Of a stretch of 64,000 nt of DNA, positions 34,841 to 43,625 are shown one piece after another. The position numbers and the translations under genes were made by a program. Location: NCBI GenBank assembly GCA_900129675.1, contig FSRD01000002.1, positions 186,001-250,000 of the forward strand. The letters run 5' to 3'. Origin of the DNA: Bradyrhizobium erythrophlei (GTDB lineage Bacteria; Pseudomonadota; Alphaproteobacteria; Rhizobiales; Xanthobacteraceae). Position 1 is the first letter of the stretch, and every line of letters begins with the position of its first letter. The notes beneath the pieces were generated by a model. It had not been told where the DNA came from. It ran no database searches and saw only the letters and a program-made list of their open reading frames with translations.

Positions 34841-36241
34841 GTGAACTCTTCACCATCCACGGCTTCACCGCTTTCGTCGAAAGACGCGACCTCCGACCTG
34901 TTCGACCAATCGGCGCTCTCGACGCTGGCGCAGCGCCTCGTCGAGGCCGCCAAGCGCGCGGGCGCTGACGCCGCCGACGCGGTGGCGGTGCGCGGCGTGT
35001 CGCAGGGCGTCGAAGTACGCGACGGGCGCGTCGAGGAATCCGAGCGTTCCGAAGGCGACGATGTCGGATTGCGCGTGCTGGTCGGCAAGCGCCAAGCGGT
35101 GGTCTCGACCAACGACATCAGCGGCGACGGCGTCGCCAAGCTCGCCGAGCGCGCGGTGGCGATGGCGCGCGTGGCGCCCGACGACAAATATGTTGGGCTC
35201 GCCGATCCGTCGCTGTTGGCGCGCGATTTCCCCGATCTCGATTTGCTCGACCGCAAGGTGCCGTCGACATCGGAACTCGAGCGCCGCGCCATGGAGGCGG
35301 AAGCCGCGGGCCTTGCGGTCAAGGGTGTCAGCAAATCGGGCGGCGCGTCGGCCTCGAGCGGTATCGGCGGCATGGTGCTGGTGACCTCCACCGGTTTCCA
35401 CGGCTCCTATCTGCGCTCGAGCCAGGGCATCTCGATGACCGCGATTTCCGGCGATGGCACCGGCATGGAGCGCGACTACGACTTTACGTCGGCGCCGCAT
35501 GCCTCCGATCTCGCCTCGCCTGAAAGCGTCGGCCGCAAGGCGGGCGAACGCACGGTTGCAAGGTCCAATCCGCGCAAGGTCGAGACCTGCAAGGTGCCAG
35601 TGGTGTTCGATCCGAGGGTCGCGGGATCGCTGGTCGGCCATCTGGTCGGCGCGGTCAACGGCGCATCGATCGCGCGCAAGACCAGTTTCCTGAAAGACCG
35701 GCTGGGCGAGCAGTTGTTTGCCAGCAACATCTGCATCATCGACGATCCCCTGCGGGTGCGCGGCCTGCGTTCGCAGACTTTCGACGTCGAGGGCGTCAAG
35801 GTCAAGAAGCTCGCGATCATCGATGACGGTGTGCTGACCAGCTGGCTCCTGGATTCCGCCACCGCCCGCGAACTCGGCATGGTCACGACCGGGCATGCCC
35901 ATCGCGGCGTATCGTCGTCGCCGTCGCCGTCGTCCTACAATCTGCATCTGGAGGCGGGCGAGCTAACGCCGAAACAGCTGATCTCCGACATCAAACAGGG
36001 ATTTTACGTCACCGATCTGATCGGCTCGGGCGTCAATGGCGTGACCGGCGACTATAGCCGCGGCGCGTCCGGCTTCTGGATCGAGAACGGCGAGATCACC
36101 TATCCCGTCAGCGAAGTGACGATCGCAGGCCATCTGCTGCCGATGTTCAAATCGCTGGTCCCCGCCAACGATCTGGAATTCCGCTACGGTGTCAATGCGC
36201 CGACGCTGCGCATCGAGGGTTTGACGCTTGGCGGACGCTGA
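34841..36241 (+). CDS. pmbA: TldD/PmbA-family metalloprotease (PmbA/TldE)
   Basis: A 466-residue protein of the TldD/PmbA family. TldD and TldE (PmbA) form a protease that processes microcins and antitoxins. Seen are VAVRGVSQGVEVRDGRVEES near the start, GAVNGASIARKTSFL in the middle and SGVNGVTGDYSRGASGFWIE near the C-terminus. The HExxxH zinc motif of TldD is absent, as expected for PmbA/TldE. GTG 34841 is 9 bases after AGGGA; an in-frame ATG lies at 34823. It opens the operon that runs to lpxK. Confidence 0.88.
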   Translation: MNSSPSTASPLSSKDATSDLFDQSALSTLAQRLVEAAKRAGADAADAVAVRGVSQGVEVRDGRVEESERSEGDDVGLRVLVGKRQAVVSTNDISGDGVAKLAERAVAMARVAPDDKYVGLADPSLLARDFPDLDLLDRKVPSTSELERRAMEAEAAGLAVKGVSKSGGASASSGIGGMVLVTSTGFHGSYLRSSQGISMTAISGDGTGMERDYDFTSAPHASDLASPESVGRKAGERTVARSNPRKVETCKVPVVFDPRVAGSLVGHLVGAVNGASIARKTSFLKDRLGEQLFASNICIIDDPLRVRGLRSQTFDVEGVKVKKLAIIDDGVLTSWLLDSATARELGMVTTGHAHRGVSSSPSPSSYNLHLEAGELTPKQLISDIKQGFYVTDLIGSGVNGVTGDYSRGASGFWIENGEITYPVSEVTIAGHLLPMFKSLVPANDLEFRYGVNAPTLRIEGLTLGGR

Positions 36242-37037
36242 CACGGTCGACAACACGAGCGCGCGCGATGCCGCCCTGCTGACCGACACCGTGCGGGAAG
36301 CGGGGGCGCTGGCGCTGTCACTGTTTCGCACGGAGTTGAAGAACTGGACCAAGGGCGTCTCGTCGCCGGTCTCGGAAGCCGATATCGCCGTCAACGATCT
36401 GCTGGAGCGCAGGCTGCGCGCGGCGACGCCGGACTATGGCTGGCTGTCGGAAGAAAGCGTCGACGACGAGCAGCGTCTCGGCAAGCCGCTGGTCTGGATC
36501 GTCGATCCCATCGACGGCACCCGCGGCTATCTCGCGGGCCGCGAAGACTGGTGCATCAGCGTGGCGCTGGTGGCGGGGGCTGCGCCGGTGCTGGCGGCGG
36601 TGTTCGCGCCGGTCAGCGAAGAGTTTTTCTTTGCCGCGCGCGGCCAGGGCGCGACGCTCAACGACGTGGCGGTGCGTGCTACCGCCGGCACCGAGATGGA
36701 TTTTTCCCGCATGGCCGGCCCCAAACCGCTGGTGCAGCGGCTGAGCCCGTCTGCGGAAGAAATCACGCTGTTTCCGCGAATCGGTTCATTGGCGCTGCGG
36801 CTGTGCCGGGTCGCGCAGGGCAGCCTCGATGCCGCTTTTGCGGGCGGCCAGAGCCGCGACTGGGACCTTGCGGCGGCCAATTTGATCGTGCAGGAAGCGA
36901 ATGGTAGGATGACGACGGTCTCGGGGGACACGATTGAGTACAATCGCCGGGAGGTGGCGCACGGGGTGCTGGTGGCAGCGGGATACGATCGTCATGCACG
37001 CATTGTCGAGCATTTTCGAAACCGTCCGTTGCCCTGA
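36228..37037 (+). CDS. Inositol monophosphatase-family phosphatase, CysQ-like
   Basis: A 269-residue metal-dependent phosphatase. The family motifs are seen: SEES near residue 75, IVDPIDGTRGY (D93, D96) and SRDWDLAAANLIVQE near 215. CysQ members hydrolyse 3'-phosphoadenosine 5'-phosphate from sulfate assimilation; inositol phosphatases use the same fold, so the substrate is not certain. It starts with a TTG that overlaps the pmbA stop. Confidence 0.85.
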   Translation: MADADTVDNTSARDAALLTDTVREAGALALSLFRTELKNWTKGVSSPVSEADIAVNDLLERRLRAATPDYGWLSEESVDDEQRLGKPLVWIVDPIDGTRGYLAGREDWCISVALVAGAAPVLAAVFAPVSEEFFFAARGQGATLNDVAVRATAGTEMDFSRMAGPKPLVQRLSPSAEEITLFPRIGSLALRLCRVAQGSLDAAFAGGQSRDWDLAAANLIVQEANGRMTTVSGDTIEYNRREVAHGVLVAAGYDRHARIVEHFRNRPLP

Positions 37038-37115
37038 ACACGTCCGAGCCGCGCCGGAAATCCTTTACTCACGACCAGTGCTGCTTGCCGGGCATCTCGT
37101 TTAGGAAAGACCATC

Positions 37116-37364
37116 ATGCCAGATAGTGCCCAGCCCCAATTGCTTCACCTCGTCATCGGCGGCGAGTTAACCGATCTCGAACACACGACGTTCAAGGATC
37201 TCGACCAGGTCGAAATCGTCGGCGTCTACCCCAATTACGCTTCGGCTCATGCGGCCTGGAAGGCGAAGGCGCAGCAGACCGTGGACAATGCCCACATGCG
37301 CTACTTTGTGGTCCACCTCCACCGGCTGCTGGATCCGGGTCAAGAAACAAAGACCTCCCGTTGA
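37116..37364 (+). CDS. DUF4170 small protein
   Basis: An 82-residue protein of the DUF4170 family (LLHLVIGGELTDLEHTTFKD, then VYPNYASAHAAWKAKAQQTV). The function is unknown, but in many alphaproteobacteria this gene lies right before the lipid A/Kdo genes, as here. Its TGA overlaps the TTG of the DUF374 gene, so the two are co-translated. Confidence 0.9.
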   Translation: MPDSAQPQLLHLVIGGELTDLEHTTFKDLDQVEIVGVYPNYASAHAAWKAKAQQTVDNAHMRYFVVHLHRLLDPGQETKTSR

Positions 37365-38074
37365 AACGATTAGTTCGCGATTTGCTGCGCAGCAGCTGGG
37401 TTCAGCGCGCGCTGGGTTTCCTCGCGGCCGAATATCTGCGGCTGGTCTGGCTGACCAACCGCTTCAGCTACGAACCGGTCGATGTCTATGAGCAGGTCGA
37501 GCCGCTCATGCCGGCGATCCTCGCGTTCTGGCATGGTCAACACTTCATGACGCCGTTCATCAAGACCAAGGAGTCCTACCGGGCCAAGGTGCTGATCTCG
37601 CGGCATCGCGACGGCGAATTCAACGCGATCGCCGCCGAGCGGCTCGGCATCGGCACGATCCGGGGTTCCGGCGATCACGGCGGCGCCTTTCACCGCAAGG
37701 GTGGCGTCGGCGCCTTCAGGGAGATGGTGCTGGCGCTGGAGGAGGGCTGGAATGTAGCGACCACCGCCGACGTGCCGAAGCGCGCGCGGGTGGTCGGATT
37801 AGGGCTGATCATGCTGGCGCGGGAGTCAGGACGGCCGATCCTCCCCTTCGCGATGGTCACCAGCCGGTTCCTCCGGCTGAAAAACTGGGACTCGTCTACC
37901 ATCAATTTGCCATTCGGGCGCGGCGCAGTGGTAGGTATTGATGCCGTATACGTGCCGCCTGACGCCGACGCCGAGACCATGGAAAAACTGCGGCTGCAGG
38001 TGGAGACTTACCTGAACGAAGCGACCCGCCGCGCCTATGCAGCCGTCGGGCGTCCGGAGGCAGCGCTTGGCTAA
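37361..38074 (+). CDS. DUF374 lysophospholipid acyltransferase-like protein
   Basis: A 237-residue DUF374 protein, a branch of the lysophospholipid acyltransferase superfamily found next to lipid A genes. Conserved pieces are ILAFWHGQHFMTPF (residues ~53-66), LISRHRDGEFNAIAAERLGI and GSGDHGGAFHRKGG. Position before waaA and lpxK suggests acylation of lipid A or an outer-core lipid; the exact acceptor is not known. TTG 37361 is in the overlap with DUF4170. The stop overlaps the start of waaA. Confidence 0.85.
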   Translation: MKRLVRDLLRSSWVQRALGFLAAEYLRLVWLTNRFSYEPVDVYEQVEPLMPAILAFWHGQHFMTPFIKTKESYRAKVLISRHRDGEFNAIAAERLGIGTIRGSGDHGGAFHRKGGVGAFREMVLALEEGWNVATTADVPKRARVVGLGLIMLARESGRPILPFAMVTSRFLRLKNWDSSTINLPFGRGAVVGIDAVYVPPDADAETMEKLRLQVETYLNEATRRAYAAVGRPEAALG

Positions 38075-39371
38075 TTCGCTACCGATGACGTTGCGCGTCT
38101 ACCGGAAACTGTCGTTCGCGATGGTGCCGCTGGCGCCTGCGCTAATCAAGCGGCGGCTCAAGCTCGGCAAGGAAGATCCGGCGCGGGTCGGCGAACGGCG
38201 CGGCATGAGCGACGACGCCCGGCCGCACGGGCCGCTGGTCTGGATTCACGGCGCCAGCGTCGGTGAGGTGCTGGCCGCAGCCGCCCTGATCGAGAAGCTG
38301 CGGGCGCTGAATCTCCGCATCCTCCTGACCTCGGGCACGGTGACGTCGGCGGCGATCGTGGCCAAGCGGTTTCCCCCCGACGTCATCCATCAATATGTGC
38401 CCTACGACGCGCCGCGCTATGTCGCGAGGTTTCTCGACCACTGGCGCCCGTCGCTGGCGCTGTTCATCGAATCGGACCTGTGGCCGAACCTGATCCTGGC
38501 GAGCGCGGCGCGGCGGCTGCCGATGGTCTTGATCAACGGGCGGATGTCGCAGCGCTCGTTTCCGCGCTGGCGCCGGGTCTCGAACACGATTTCGGCGCTG
38601 CTCGGCCGGTTCGATGTCTGCCTGGCGCAGTCGCAACTCGATGCGGATCGTTTTTCGGCGCTGGGCAGCCGCAACGTCGTGACCACCGGAAATCTGAAGC
38701 TGGATGTTCCGGCCCCGCCGGCCGATCCGGCAAAGCTCGAGCGGCTGATGGCGATGACGCGCGGCCGCCCGATCGTGGTCGCCGCATCCACGCATCCCGG
38801 CGAGGAAGAGATTCTGGCGGAGACGCACAAGACGCTGGCCGGCTTCTTTCCGGGACTGTTGACCGTGATCGTGCCGCGCCATGCCGATCGCGGCGAGGCC
38901 GTCGCCCGCACTGTCGAGGCTTTGGGCCTGCACGCAAGCTTGCGTTCGCGCGAGGAATTGCCGACGGCGGCAACCGATATCTATGTCGCCGATACCATGG
39001 GCGAACTGGGCCTGTTCTATCGCCTCGCGCCGATCGTGTTCATGGGCGGATCGCTGATCGAACATGGCGGGCAAAATCCGATCGAGGCGGTCAAGCTCGG
39101 CGCGGCGATCGTTCACGGTCCGCATGTCTTTAATTTCACCGATGTGTATGAAGCGCTCGATGCGGCCGGCGGCGCGCGACGGGCCGATAGCCAGGAGGCG
39201 CTGGTGAAACAGCTCGGCCAACTGCTGGCCGATCCCAGGGCGCGCGACGCATCGCTGGCGGCCTCCGAGCGCGTGGTCGAGCAGCTTGGCGGCGCGCTCG
39301 AACGGACGCTGACCGCGCTCGAGCCCTATCTGTTGCAGCTGCGGCTCGAAATGGGAGCCGCGAATGCGTGA
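38067..39371 (+). CDS. waaA: Kdo transferase WaaA
   Basis: A 434-residue GT30 enzyme that adds Kdo residues from CMP-Kdo to lipid IVA. It has an N-terminal membrane-anchor-like segment, WIHGASVGEVLAAAALIEKL, FIESDLWPNLI, the sugar-nucleotide site AASTHPGEEEILAE, and FMGGSLIEHGGQNPIEAVKL near the C-terminus. TTG 38067 follows CGGAGG by six bases and overlaps the DUF374 stop. It overlaps lpxK by eight bases. Confidence 0.93.
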   Translation: MANSLPMTLRVYRKLSFAMVPLAPALIKRRLKLGKEDPARVGERRGMSDDARPHGPLVWIHGASVGEVLAAAALIEKLRALNLRILLTSGTVTSAAIVAKRFPPDVIHQYVPYDAPRYVARFLDHWRPSLALFIESDLWPNLILASAARRLPMVLINGRMSQRSFPRWRRVSNTISALLGRFDVCLAQSQLDADRFSALGSRNVVTTGNLKLDVPAPPADPAKLERLMAMTRGRPIVVAASTHPGEEEILAETHKTLAGFFPGLLTVIVPRHADRGEAVARTVEALGLHASLRSREELPTAATDIYVADTMGELGLFYRLAPIVFMGGSLIEHGGQNPIEAVKLGAAIVHGPHVFNFTDVYEALDAAGGARRADSQEALVKQLGQLLADPRARDASLAASERVVEQLGGALERTLTALEPYLLQLRLEMGAANA

Positions 39372-40386
39372 ACCGGGCTTCTGGCATGGTCCGGCGTCCT
39401 GGAAATCGCATCTATTGAGGCCGCTCGGCGCGCTTTATGGCGCCATCGCCGCCAAACGCCTGCAGCGCGAGGGTCTCGATGCCGGCATTCCCGTGCTCTG
39501 CGTCGGCAATTATCATGTCGGCGGCGCCGGCAAGACACCGACGGTGCGGGCGCTGGCCGGACTGCTGCGCGATCTCGGCGAGACGCCGGTGGTACTGAGC
39601 CGCGGTTATGGCGGCAAATTGCGTGGCCCGATCAGGGTCGATCCCGTCAGGCATGCAGCCAGCGACGTCGGCGACGAGCCGCTGATGATGGCCGCCGCGC
39701 TGCCGGTGGTGGTCTCGCGCGAACGCGCCGACGGCGTGCCGCTGGCGCGCGCGCAAGGCGCTTCCGTGATCCTGATGGATGACGGTTTCCAGAATCCGTC
39801 GGTGGCCAAGGACGTCTCCCTGATCGTGATCGACAGCGACCGCGGCCTTGGCAACGGCCGCGTGCTTCCGGCCGGCCCCTTGCGCGCGCCGCTGCAGCCG
39901 CAATTGGCGCGCACCGATGCGCTGGTCATTGTCGGCCAGGGCGCCGCCGCCGAGGCGGTGGCGTCCGATGTCGCGGCGCGCGGAAAGCCGGTGCTGCGCG
40001 CGCGTCTAAAACCCGATGACGCGTCGGTCGCGCCGCTTCGCGGCAGGCGTGTGCTCGCCTTTGCCGGCATCGGCGATCCCGCCCGCTTCTTCGCAACCTT
40101 GCGCACCAGCGGGATCGAACCGGTCAGGCAGCGCGCCTTCGCCGATCACCATTCGTTTTCGCAAGGCGAGATCGAGGCGCTGATCGCGGAGGCCAAATGC
40201 GACGCCCTGACGCTGGTGACGACGGAAAAGGATTTTGCGCGGCTGCAGACAAATGGGGAAGTGCCCGGCTGGGCGCGCGCGATCGTGCCGTTCGCGGTGA
40301 CGCTGGAATTCGACGACGCGGCGCTGTTGCGGAAGTTCGTGACGGAACGATTGTTCAAGGCGCGCGACAGGAAATTTCGCGAATAG
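39364..40386 (+). CDS. lpxK: Tetraacyldisaccharide 4'-kinase LpxK
   Basis: A 340-residue kinase that phosphorylates the 4' position of the lipid A disaccharide. The P-loop is GNYHVGGAGKTPTV around residues 49-62, followed by LSRGYGGKLRGP and the LMDDGFQNPSVAKDVSLIVI motif near 140. Length and order are standard. It is the last gene of the operon starting at pmbA. A 46-bp perfect palindrome lies ten bases downstream. Confidence 0.95.
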   Translation: MREPGFWHGPASWKSHLLRPLGALYGAIAAKRLQREGLDAGIPVLCVGNYHVGGAGKTPTVRALAGLLRDLGETPVVLSRGYGGKLRGPIRVDPVRHAASDVGDEPLMMAAALPVVVSRERADGVPLARAQGASVILMDDGFQNPSVAKDVSLIVIDSDRGLGNGRVLPAGPLRAPLQPQLARTDALVIVGQGAAAEAVASDVAARGKPVLRARLKPDDASVAPLRGRRVLAFAGIGDPARFFATLRTSGIEPVRQRAFADHHSFSQGEIEALIAEAKCDALTLVTTEKDFARLQTNGEVPGWARAIVPFAVTLEFDDAALLRKFVTERLFKARDRKFRE

Positions 40387-40395
40387 AATGCTCCA

Positions 40396-40441
40396 CGTCG
40401 TCCCGGCCCAGTGCGCAATTGCGCACTGGGCCGGGACGACG
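40396..40441. repeat. Perfect 46-bp palindrome between convergent genes
   Basis: CGTCGTCCCGGCCCAGTGCG followed by CAATTG and then the exact inverse. It is ten bases after the lpxK stop and two bases from the DUF2093 stop on the other strand. It may act as a terminator for both or be a short palindromic repeat. Confidence 0.85.
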
Positions 40442-40443
40442 AC

Positions 40444-40665
40444 TCACGCCTTCAGCGCGCCGGGAAAATGCCGCTGCAGCACGGCAGAGGGAACAGCATA
40501 GGCTTCCTGCAAATCGACACTCCAGTATTTCAGTTCGTCGAGCGGGATTCGCGCGTCGGTGATCGCGCAACGCACATAAGTTCCCGGCGAGACCACGCGG
40601 AAATCGCCGTCCAGATATTGCACCTGCGCTTCGCCACTGCCCGAGGGACCGAATTTATTCAGCAC
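40444..40665 (-). CDS. DUF2093 small protein
   Basis: A 73-residue protein of the DUF2093 family: VQYLDGDFRVVSPGTYVRCA, then ARIPLDELKYWSVDLQEAY, which is the whole domain. GTG 40665 is preceded by GGAGAATTC and gives a family-length protein; the longer upstream frame is rejected. The family is small, alphaproteobacterial and of unknown function. The Cys and the short fold recall zinc-ribbon-like proteins, but only one Cys is present. Confidence 0.85.
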   Translation of the reverse strand: MLNKFGPSGSGEAQVQYLDGDFRVVSPGTYVRCAITDARIPLDELKYWSVDLQEAYAVPSAVLQRHFPGALKA

Positions 40666-40859
40666 CGTTGAATTCTCCGATAGGCCCGGCCGCTTCGGGG
40701 GCCTTAAGTGTATTTTCGAGATTCGATCTATCATAAATAGGTCGTAGTGTCCGCCCCCGAAACCCACCTACTTGTGATGATTTTGTGCCCCTTTCGCATG
40801 TTAGCCTTCGGCCCATGGTTCGCTGCGTTTCCAGCGCGATCAAGATCCGGCCAGACCCG

Positions 40860-41720
40860 ATGCGCCCTCGGTCAGCAACCGCATTCCTGACGCATTTTAT
40901 ACTGGCCATTGTCTCGGCCGTTGCGCCGGCATTCGCCGCGGATGCGGCGACATTGCCCGCGCCGCATCAGGTCGACATCCCCGCGGCCAATCTGACCCTG
41001 CACGCCCAGCTCTACAAGCCGGACGGCGACGGGCCGTTTCCCACCGTGATCGCGCTGCATGGCTGCGGCGGATTGGGCGGACATTCCGAGCCGGTGCTGC
41101 CGCGCTACCGCGACTGGTCGCAGCAATTGTTGAAGACCGGTCATGCGGTGCTGCTGCCGGACAGCTACGGCTCGCGCGAGCTCGGCCCGCAATGCCGGGT
41201 CAACGAGCGGCACGTGCGCGCCCGCCGCGAGCGGGTCGCCGACATCACGGCGGCGCGGCAATGGCTGGCGCAGCAGCCCTGGGCCGCGCATGACCGCATC
41301 AGCCTGATCGGATGGGCGAACGGCGCCAGCGCCTTGCTGTGGGCGGTGCGGCCGCAATTGTCGTCGCGCGGCACCCAACCGGATTTCCGGTCGGCGATCG
41401 CATTCTATCCGGACTGCCGGATTTCCTCCGGGCTCGGCTGGAGCGCGCGGGTGCCGACGCTGCTCCTGATCGGCGCCAAGGACGACATCAGTTCGCCGTC
41501 GGCCTGCCGCCAGATGATCGACGGCGCGCGCGGCCGCACCGCGCTGACGCGAATCGAAGTCTATCCCGGCGCCGCCCATGATTTCGACCGCGCCAATCTG
41601 CCGCTGCATGCGGTCGGCGGCAACGCCGACGCCGCGGTGCCGGAGCACGGCCATATCGGCACCGACGCCGAAGCGCGTGCCGATTCGCAAAAGCGTGTCG
41701 CGGAGTGGCTGGCGCGGTGA
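40860..41720 (+). CDS. Secreted dienelactone-hydrolase-like protein lacking the nucleophile
   Basis: A 286-residue alpha/beta hydrolase-fold protein with a signal peptide (MRPRSATAFLTHFILAIVSA..FA). The oxyanion region FPTVIALHGCGGLGGH and the acid and base, D208 in LIGAKDDISSP and H240 in YPGAAHDFD, are in place. The nucleophile elbow reads LIGWANGASALL: the middle of GxSxG or GxCxG is Ala153 (codon GCG, 41316-41318). The enzyme should lack the usual hydrolysis. The start at 40860 is chosen so that the signal peptide is at the N-terminus. Confidence 0.8.
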   Translation: MRPRSATAFLTHFILAIVSAVAPAFAADAATLPAPHQVDIPAANLTLHAQLYKPDGDGPFPTVIALHGCGGLGGHSEPVLPRYRDWSQQLLKTGHAVLLPDSYGSRELGPQCRVNERHVRARRERVADITAARQWLAQQPWAAHDRISLIGWANGASALLWAVRPQLSSRGTQPDFRSAIAFYPDCRISSGLGWSARVPTLLLIGAKDDISSPSACRQMIDGARGRTALTRIEVYPGAAHDFDRANLPLHAVGGNADAAVPEHGHIGTDAEARADSQKRVAEWLAR

Positions 41721-41734
41721 TCATGATTGAAGAC

Positions 41735-41860
41735 CGTCATGGCCGGGCATAGCCGTCCGAAGGACGGCGTCGCTTCCGCTCGCCTATGCCCGGCCAGCCA
41801 TGTCTTGCTTGCTGCCATACCGTTAAGACGTGGATGCCCGGGACAAGCCCGGGACGGCGG
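41735..41860. repeat. Palindromic intergenic repeat after the hydrolase
   Basis: It begins CGTCATGGCCGGGCATAGCC, has an inverse CTATGCCCGGCCA in the middle, and ends GCCCGGGACAAGCCCGGGACG. It is related to the repeats at 20884 and 52226. Confidence 0.8.
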
Positions 41861-41872
41861 ACAGATAGCTCG

Positions 41873-43498
41873 CTAAAACAAACTGCCCTGGTCGACCGGC
41901 TTTGCGACGCGCTTGGGCGCCGCGGCCGTCTTCGGCTCCCGCGCAACCATTTTCGGTTCGCTCGCCGGCGCCGATGTCGCTGCTGGCCGGTCCGCATCCG
42001 CGGTCGCCGCGACGCGGCCGTCGGCGAATTCGATGCTCAAATGCGCGCTCGGCCCGACCGCGGCCGCGGCGTGCACGGCGTGACCCTGTTCGTCGCGCAC
42101 CAATGCAAAACCGCGCGCCAGCACGCCGCGATAGGACAGCGCCGACAGCAACTGGCCGCTATGGGCGACGCGCGCTTCGAGCCGCTGCATGGCGGTCACC
42201 AGCGCGCGGCGGGCGCGCTCGGCCAGCCGTTGCGTGCGCTCGCGTTCCCGCGCGATTTTGGTCCGTTGCGCCTGCGCGTTGGAGAGCGTCGAAGCCTTCA
42301 GCCTGATTTCCAGCCCAGCAAAGCGATCCCTGCGGTTGCGCAATAGCGCGCGGGTGGAAAGCCTCATCCGCTCGCCGGAGACGGTCAGGCGCTGCCTGGC
42401 CTGCGAGACCTGTCCGCGCAGCACCCGCAACGTCAGGCCTGCGCTGATCTGCGCGAAGCGGCGATGATGCGCATGGGTGTTGGCCTTTAGTCCGCGCGGC
42501 AGCGCGGAGCCCAGATGATCCAGCCGTTGCCGCGGGATCGCCAGCAACTCGCTTAGCCCCGGCAGCGCGCGTGCCGCGGCGCGCAGTTCGTTGCGACGGC
42601 TCTCCTGGCCGCGCTGCCAGCAGATCATGGTGCGCCGCGCCAGGCTTTCGACTTCGACGAACAATTCGCTGCGCACCGGAACGGCCATTTCGGCGGCCGC
42701 GGTCGGCGTCGGCGCGCGCTTGTCGGCGGCAAAATCGATCAGCGTAATGTCGGTCTCGTGCCCGACCGCCGAGATCAGCGGAATCAGGCTTTCGGCGGCG
42801 GCGCGGACCACGATCTCCTCGTTGAACGACCAAAGATCTTCCAGCGAGCCGCCGCCGCGCGCGACGATCAGCAAATCCGGCCGCGGAATCTTGCCGGCTT
42901 GCGGCAGCGCGTTGAAACCGCGGATCGCGGCCGCGACCTGTTCGGCCGAGCCTTCCCCCTGCACCTTGACCGGCCATACCAGCACCCGGCGCGGAAAGCG
43001 GTCTTCCAGCCGGTGCAGGATGTCGCGGATCACAGCACCGGTCGGCGAGGTGACGACGCCGATCACTTCCGGCAGCCACGGCAACAACTGCTTGCGCGCC
43101 TCGTCGAACAGGCCCTCGGCGGCGAGCTTCTTCTTGCGCTCTTCCATCAGCGCCATCAGCGCGCCGATCCCGGCCGGCTCGATCGCCTCGATCACGATCT
43201 GGTATTTTGACGAGCCCGGATAGGTCGTGAGCTTGCCGGTGGCGATGACCTCGAGCCCTTCCTGCGGCTTGAACCGCATCCGGGCATGCACGCCCTTCCA
43301 GATCACCGCCTCGATCTTGGCGCTCTCGTCCTTCAGCGCGAAATAGCAGTGGCCGGAGGAGTGCGGCCCGCGAAAACCGGAGATTTCGCCGCGCACCCGA
43401 ACATGGCCGAAATTGTCCTCGACCGTCCGCTTCAGCGCGGAGGAGAGTTCCGAGACGGTGAATTCGGGCGCGTTGATCAGGTTTTCCGCTGGCGGCAT
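41873..43498 (-). CDS. xseA: Exodeoxyribonuclease VII large subunit XseA
   Basis: A 541-residue large subunit of ExoVII, which degrades single-stranded DNA. The OB-fold N-terminus has NAPEFTVSELSSALKRTVED and VRGEISGFRGPHSSGHCYFA; the catalytic part has VARGGGSLEDLWSFNEE and SAVGHETDITLIDFAADKRA. A long coiled-coil region follows. The C-terminal 60 residues are an Ala/Pro/Lys-rich tail not found in most relatives. ATG 43498 is chosen; the upstream TTG has no support. Confidence 0.95.
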   Translation of the reverse strand: MPPAENLINAPEFTVSELSSALKRTVEDNFGHVRVRGEISGFRGPHSSGHCYFALKDESAKIEAVIWKGVHARMRFKPQEGLEVIATGKLTTYPGSSKYQIVIEAIEPAGIGALMALMEERKKKLAAEGLFDEARKQLLPWLPEVIGVVTSPTGAVIRDILHRLEDRFPRRVLVWPVKVQGEGSAEQVAAAIRGFNALPQAGKIPRPDLLIVARGGGSLEDLWSFNEEIVVRAAAESLIPLISAVGHETDITLIDFAADKRAPTPTAAAEMAVPVRSELFVEVESLARRTMICWQRGQESRRNELRAAARALPGLSELLAIPRQRLDHLGSALPRGLKANTHAHHRRFAQISAGLTLRVLRGQVSQARQRLTVSGERMRLSTRALLRNRRDRFAGLEIRLKASTLSNAQAQRTKIARERERTQRLAERARRALVTAMQRLEARVAHSGQLLSALSYRGVLARGFALVRDEQGHAVHAAAAVGPSAHLSIEFADGRVAATADADRPAATSAPASEPKMVAREPKTAAAPKRVAKPVDQGSLF

Positions 43499-43625
43499 GT
43501 GCAATCGATTCGGTCTTTCCGGGCTTTGGCGCAAGGTAGGGACTTTTGGTTATCCCCGCCAATCCGGACCTTGCGGAACCCTTGAGCTCTATGATACAGA
43601 GTACTCTATATTTGGGGAGAAAGCC

